In this document: piece after piece, positions 60,296-64,000 of the stretch | How the letters are laid out: the number at the start of each line of letters is the position of its first letter | Position numbering within the stretch: position 1 is the first letter of the stretch | Assembly (NCBI RefSeq): GCF_004000945.1 | Contig: NZ_BIMF01000020.1 | Location: 1-64,000 of the forward strand | Direction of reading: 5' to 3' | DNA: 64,000 bases | From: Paenibacillus lautus NBRC 15380 | GTDB taxonomy: Bacteria > Bacillota > Bacilli > Paenibacillales > Paenibacillaceae | Position numbers and translations under genes: made by a program | Notes under the pieces: model-generated | Database searches by the model: none | Seen by the model: the letters and a program-made list of their open reading frames with translations, nothing else | What the model was told of the DNA's origin: nothing

Positions 60296-61612
60296 ATGAA
60301 ATCCAAATGGTATACACTGCTATCCGTCATCATGCTGTTCAGTTTGCTTGCCGCATGCGGTGGCGGGGGAACTTCCAGTGGTCCTGGCGAAGCCCCAGGC
60401 AGCGGGGGAACCGAAGCCCCGTCCGGAGACAAAGGAAAAACCACGGTTCAGTTCTGGCACTCGCTGGGCGGCAAGAACGGGGAATACATGGACGCGCTCA
60501 TCCAGCGTTTTAATGCATCCCATGAGGACATCGAAGTGATAGGCACCTTCCAGGGAAGTTATGACGAGACGGTAACCAAGCTGCAGCAGGCGATAGCATC
60601 CGATACCGGTCCGGATGTCAGTATGCTGGAGCGAGCCTACGTTCAGATGTTCGCCGATTCGGAAGTGCTTGAAGATCTGAAGCCGTATCTTGAAGGCTCT
60701 GGCATCAGCGTCGATGACTTTACGCCGGGACTGATGGGACACTCCACTTTCAATGATCAATTGGTATCGCTGCCGCTGAACCGTTCCACCCCGATTCTGC
60801 ATGTGAACAAAACCTTGCTGGATGAGCAGGGCCTTCAAATTCCGACCACATGGGAGGAACTGAAGGAGGTCGCCAATGCGCTGGTGGTTAAGGAAGGCAG
60901 CGAGTATAAGCGCTACGGCGTTACGATGCCTTATGACACTTGGTACCCGATTGCCATGATCTCGCAGGCGGGCGGCACTTTCTTCAATGATGATAATACG
61001 TCGATCGGCTTCGGGGATAACGGTGCAGGCGTCAAGATGTTCACTTACCTTAAAGACCTGCAAAGCACTGGCGCTTTGTATTATCCGCCGGCTCAGGATT
61101 CCGGCAACATTGTGAACAGCATGTTTGTGGAGGGCAAGGTCGGCATGATGTATCAATCTACGGGATCGATTGGCGGGCTGTCCAGCGCGGTGGATTTCGA
61201 TTACGTGACGGCATTCCTGCCTAAGGACGAAGTGTATGCGAATCCGACCGGAGGCGCAAATGTGACCATGCTGTCCTCTTCCAAGAACAAGGAAGCGGCT
61301 TGGGAGTTCATCCGGTGGATGGAGATGGAAGAGGAAGGCGGTCTTGAATTTATTTTGCAATCCGGTTACCTGCCTTTCACGAAGAAGATGGTGGAGTCGG
61401 AGCAGATCCAAGAGCTGTGGGCCAAAGAACCGAATCGCAAAGTCGCCTATGATCAGCTGGAATTTGCCGTTGATACCAATAAGGACGTGGCATGGCCGGA
61501 GATTATGCATGAGTTCTTCTCGGCCATGGAAGCGATCATGTACGACAGCAAGGATATTCCGGCTACGCTGGATACCTTCAAGAAAGAGACGGAACGGATT
61601 TTGGCCCAATAA
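60296..61612 (+). CDS. UgpB-like solute-binding lipoprotein
   Basis: A 438-residue binding lipoprotein. The signal peptide ends in lipobox LAAC (about 17-20), followed by a Gly/Ser/Pro-rich linker. The opening FWHSLGGKNGEYMDAL, then RFNASHEDIEV and PLNRSTPILHVNK, match the UgpB pattern for glycerol-3-phosphate and its diesters. ATG 60296 lies ten bases after GGAGG; ATG 60287 is too close. Neighbouring GDPD and AraM genes support this substrate class. Confidence 0.88.
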   Translation: MKSKWYTLLSVIMLFSLLAACGGGGTSSGPGEAPGSGGTEAPSGDKGKTTVQFWHSLGGKNGEYMDALIQRFNASHEDIEVIGTFQGSYDETVTKLQQAIASDTGPDVSMLERAYVQMFADSEVLEDLKPYLEGSGISVDDFTPGLMGHSTFNDQLVSLPLNRSTPILHVNKTLLDEQGLQIPTTWEELKEVANALVVKEGSEYKRYGVTMPYDTWYPIAMISQAGGTFFNDDNTSIGFGDNGAGVKMFTYLKDLQSTGALYYPPAQDSGNIVNSMFVEGKVGMMYQSTGSIGGLSSAVDFDYVTAFLPKDEVYANPTGGANVTMLSSSKNKEAAWEFIRWMEMEEEGGLEFILQSGYLPFTKKMVESEQIQELWAKEPNRKVAYDQLEFAVDTNKDVAWPEIMHEFFSAMEAIMYDSKDIPATLDTFKKETERILAQ

Positions 61613-61638
61613 CAACTGGTAAAGGAGTGGCAGGACAT

Positions 61639-62406
61639 ATGATCGAACGACTACGGGAACCATCCTGTATGATGGTGGCTGCACACCGCGGGTATAAATC
61701 AGCTTATCCGGAAAATACGCTTCTGGCCTTTCGCAAGGCGCTGGAGTTAGGGGTAGATATGCTGGAGTTTGATCTCCGGCTGACGCGGGATAAGGAAGTG
61801 GTGGTTATCCATGATGCAACGGTTCAGCGTACGACGAGCGGCGCTGGCGAGGTGAGGGATTTTACGCTTGCGGAACTGAAATCTCTGGATGCGGGCGGCT
61901 GGTTCGCCCGGGAGTTTGAAGGATTGAAGATCCCGACGCTTGCGGAGCTATGCGAACTGCTCCGGGAATATCCCGAAGTTCTGTGCAACGTGGAGATTAA
62001 GCCAAGCCCCGAGGCCAAAGAAACCGCAGACCTGGCGGTTGATGTGCTGAACCGATACGGGTACCTGCCGCGCTGTGTATTCACCTGCTTCGATGCAGAA
62101 GTTCTGATCCATATTCATGATACGCATGGTCTGAAGACACAGGGTTTCCCTGGTGAGAAAATGTCCCGATTTGTCTTCGGCGAGGAAGGAACCTACTCCA
62201 AGATGTGGGCAATCGGCGTGGAGATGTCGCTGCTTACGCCTGAATTCGTTACCCGGTTCCAGGAACAGGGGCTTCTGGTTTGGAGCTATTGCCCGGACGA
62301 TGAGGAGGGTGTCCGCTATTCGCTGGAATGCGGGGTCACCGGCATGACCTGCAATGACCCGCTGCCGGCGATGGCGGTGATCGGAAAGAAGGGCACGCCG
62401 ATATGA
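61639..62406 (+). CDS. Glycerophosphodiester phosphodiesterase
   Basis: A 255-residue cytoplasmic GDPD. The N-terminal AAHRGYKSAYPENTLLAF carries the catalytic His-Arg; EFDLRLTRDKEVVVIHD provides metal ligands and the second catalytic His. It hydrolyses glycerophosphodiesters to a glycerol phosphate plus alcohol. ATG 61639 is chosen over GTG 61627, which overlaps the AAAGGAG SD. Its stop overlaps araM by 4 bp. The absence of a signal peptide fits action after import by the upstream transporter. Confidence 0.9.
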   Translation: MIERLREPSCMMVAAHRGYKSAYPENTLLAFRKALELGVDMLEFDLRLTRDKEVVVIHDATVQRTTSGAGEVRDFTLAELKSLDAGGWFAREFEGLKIPTLAELCELLREYPEVLCNVEIKPSPEAKETADLAVDVLNRYGYLPRCVFTCFDAEVLIHIHDTHGLKTQGFPGEKMSRFVFGEEGTYSKMWAIGVEMSLLTPEFVTRFQEQGLLVWSYCPDDEEGVRYSLECGVTGMTCNDPLPAMAVIGKKGTPI

Positions 62407-63623
62407 CCTCCATTTTATCGAATGTCCGAAGTTTGGCGGCGGATTTACCTGCTAGGCAGCTTTCGAATCTGGACGAAGTGGAGTCGATTCAGATCCAGTC
62501 CGGAGCTCTGCGTGAGGTCGCAGGTTACCTTGAGACGAAACGGTGGACCTCGGTGGTGATGGTCGTAGACGGCAATACCTATGACATAGCGGGCCAGCCG
62601 CTTGCGAACCTGCTCACGAAATCCTCGATTCAGGTCCAAGTCACCCGTCTTCTTCCGGATTGGAAGGGAGATGTTATCGCGGATGAGGTTTCCCTGATTC
62701 AGGTCATACTGGATATCCAGCAAAGCGGGGCGAAGGCGGTGCTGGCGGTAGGCGGGGGAACGATTCACGATATTAGTCGGTACGCTGCTTATACCGCGGG
62801 TATCCCGTTCATCTCGGTACCCACGGCCGCTTCGGTGGATGGATTTAATTCCAAGGGAGCGCCCATCATTATACGGGGCGAGAAGAAGACAATTCCGGCC
62901 ATTGGACCGAGCGCGATTTTTGCGGATGTCGATATTCTCATGTCGGCTCCCCCGCAGCTTACCGCAGCCGGGTTCGGGGATATGCTGGGCAAGTATACGT
63001 CGCTGTTCGACTGGAAATTCGGAAGCCTGGTGGCCGGCGAACCCTATTTACAAATCTCGGCGGATATTACGCGATCCGCGCTCGACCAATGCGTGAACGG
63101 GGTTGAGCTGATTGGGAAGCAGAGTGAGGAGGGGGTGCGCATCTTAATGGGTGCGCTCATCGAATCCGGTTTAGCCATGCTGCTGTTCGGTCAATCCCAT
63201 CCGGCTTCGGGCTCGGAGCATCATCTGTCCCACTATTGGGAGATGGAGTTTATCCGGCTAGGGGAGAAGCAGCTGCTGCACGGAGCCAAGGTAGGTGCCG
63301 CTTGCGTGGAAATCTCGAAGCTGTATCACCGTCTCGTGGAACAGGGGCTTGAGATGAACATAGGCGCCTCCCGAGGTGCGGATGACGTTGCACTTCGGAT
63401 CACGCAGCACTGGAACGAAATCCGCTCGCATATAACGCAAATCCCGGAGCCGGAAGAACTGGGGGATCTGATGCGAATGGTCGGCGGACCGGCTGGGGTG
63501 TCGGAGCTTCCGATCCAAAGCGAGCTGCTGAAGCGGAGCCTGGGTGAAGCCCACAAGGTTCGATTTAGCCGATATACGCTGCTCCATGCCTACAATGAAC
63601 AGGGATATCTATTCGTAAACTAA
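62403..63623 (+). CDS. araM: sn-glycerol-1-phosphate dehydrogenase
   Basis: A 406-residue dehydrogenase of the EgsA/AraM group (iron-dependent alcohol dehydrogenase fold). The nucleotide-binding GGGTIHDISRYAAY is followed by metal-site residues: Asp in GFGDMLGKYTSLFDW and His in HPASGSEHHLSHYWEM and LLHGAKVG. It interconverts glycerol-1-phosphate and DHAP. Start overlaps the GDPD stop (ATGA). In Bacillus AraM makes glycerol-1-phosphate for heptaprenylglyceryl phosphate; in this catabolic operon the oxidative direction is more likely. Confidence 0.9.
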   Translation: MTSILSNVRSLAADLPARQLSNLDEVESIQIQSGALREVAGYLETKRWTSVVMVVDGNTYDIAGQPLANLLTKSSIQVQVTRLLPDWKGDVIADEVSLIQVILDIQQSGAKAVLAVGGGTIHDISRYAAYTAGIPFISVPTAASVDGFNSKGAPIIIRGEKKTIPAIGPSAIFADVDILMSAPPQLTAAGFGDMLGKYTSLFDWKFGSLVAGEPYLQISADITRSALDQCVNGVELIGKQSEEGVRILMGALIESGLAMLLFGQSHPASGSEHHLSHYWEMEFIRLGEKQLLHGAKVGAACVEISKLYHRLVEQGLEMNIGASRGADDVALRITQHWNEIRSHITQIPEPEELGDLMRMVGGPAGVSELPIQSELLKRSLGEAHKVRFSRYTLLHAYNEQGYLFVN

Positions 63624-63643
63624 GGATCCACATGCAATGAAAT

Positions 63644-63692
63644 AAGGCTGTTCCCTAAAAGCAGATCATTCTGCTTGATAGGGGACAGCCTT
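63644..63692. repeat. Long hairpin at the remnant junction
   Basis: AAGGCTGTTCCCTA (63644-63657) and TAGGGGACAGCCTT (63679-63692) pair at 13 of 14 positions, with an inner GCAG/CTGC stem. No T-run follows. It ends exactly where homology of the downstream remnant begins, so it may be an element end as well as a terminator for the araM operon. Confidence 0.55.
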
Positions 63693-63910
63693 GTGACGTG
63701 ATGATTACCGATACGATCGAAGCGATTACGTATGCAAAAGCAGATTCCAGATTGTATGCTGCATTGACGGATAAGCCTTTCACGAACAGCGAAAAAGGCT
63801 ACATGATTCCTCGCGGCGACTTTGAATATGCAAGCTATCTGGAAATGTGGATTGACGAAATGAAGCTGCAAGGCAAGTTTGCCGACATTCATAAAAAATG
63901 GTTGGAGTAG
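63692..63910 (+). pseudogene. C-terminal remnant of a family 3 solute-binding/PheC-like protein
   Basis: The reading frame from 63692 encodes about 72 residues that match only the C-terminus of a family 3 solute-binding (cyclohexadienyl dehydratase-like) protein: VMITDTIEAITYAK, LTDKPFTNSEKGYMIPRG and a final DIHKKWLE. The family is normally about 250 residues, so the first two-thirds are missing. No SD precedes it. The join falls at the end of the 63644-63692 hairpin. A T-tailed terminator remains behind it. Confidence 0.65.
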
Positions 63911-63945
63911 GTTGAATCGGGCTAGGAAACGATAGCCGAACCTTG

Positions 63946-63989
63946 CCAGCAGATCAGGATAAAGACCCTGATCTGCTGGTTTTTTTTTT
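63946..63989 (+). terminator. Intrinsic terminator after the remnant
   Basis: CCAGCAGATCAGG pairs with CCTGATCTGCTGG (63967-63979), followed by ten T residues. Confidence 0.92.
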
Positions 63990-64000
63990 ATGTTTATGGG

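Noticed and set aside
60320..61684. 454-residue minus-strand reading frame
   Set aside because: Antisense to the UgpB-like gene; no SD, no recognisable domain.

Overview
The window looks like a chromosomal segment of a Paenibacillus-type Firmicute (inference). Base composition is moderate, many genes start with TTG or GTG behind strong AGGAGG-type Shine-Dalgarno (SD) sequences, and T-tailed intrinsic terminators are frequent. The gene content is typical of a soil polysaccharide degrader: YesM/YesN two-component pairs, Lpl-type importers without their own ATPase, GH51 and GH2 glycosidases, an AA10 lytic polysaccharide monooxygenase and CRE-like sites. I see no tRNA, rRNA, CRISPR array, prophage or complete insertion sequence.

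Layout. 1-4.7 kb: a T-box-like leader with no gene of its own, then a YtrA-type GntR-controlled ABC export operon and a NatAB/YhaQP-like pair. 4.9-6.1 kb: a secreted TraB/GumN protein. 6.4-7.3 kb: an AT-rich orphan gene between terminators. 7.7-12.0 kb: a CUT1 sugar importer with a LacI regulator. 12.3-18.3 kb: cydABCD (bd oxidase plus its assembly transporter). 18.4-21.0 kb: AraC regulator, PhyH-type dioxygenase and sugar isomerase. 21.2-23.9 kb, minus strand: cytoplasmic sulfatase translationally coupled to a split CHR transporter, divergent from an AraC regulator. 25-34 kb: YesMN pair, Lpl-type importer and GH51 arabinofuranosidase, with CRE-like sites. 35.4-37.8 kb: two CNNM/CorC paralogues sharing an unusual SD-hairpin-start arrangement. 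38-41 kb: GH2 beta-galactosidase. 41-50.8 kb: TetR regulator, alpha/beta hydrolase, a probable 6S RNA, a GNAT acetyltransferase, an acyl-CoA dehydrogenase, membrane and secreted proteins of unknown role, a MerR/TipA regulator, an AGCS symporter and an anti-sigma-like protein. 51-55.6 kb: DinB-like protein, methyltransferase, malic enzyme, a small coiled-coil protein and the LPMO. 56.2-63.6 kb: DeoR regulator divergent from a Ugp-like importer, GDPD and AraM operon. The window ends in a solute-binding-protein remnant fused to a hairpin.

How the parts fit. Three carbon importers occur (7.7, 30 and 57 kb), but only the last encodes a CUT1 ATPase. The other two probably borrow an MsmX-like ATPase, possibly that one. 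CRE-like sites suggest CcpA control of the arabinan locus and the LPMO. The Ugp-GDPD-AraM operon reads as uptake and cytoplasmic breakdown of glycerophosphodiesters, with oxidation of glycerol-1-phosphate to DHAP. The sulfatase-CHR operon reads as cytoplasmic desulfation coupled to oxyanion export. The most unusual signals are the conserved 37-nt SD-hairpin-start element, the T-box leader without a gene, and the sulfatase-CHR coupling.
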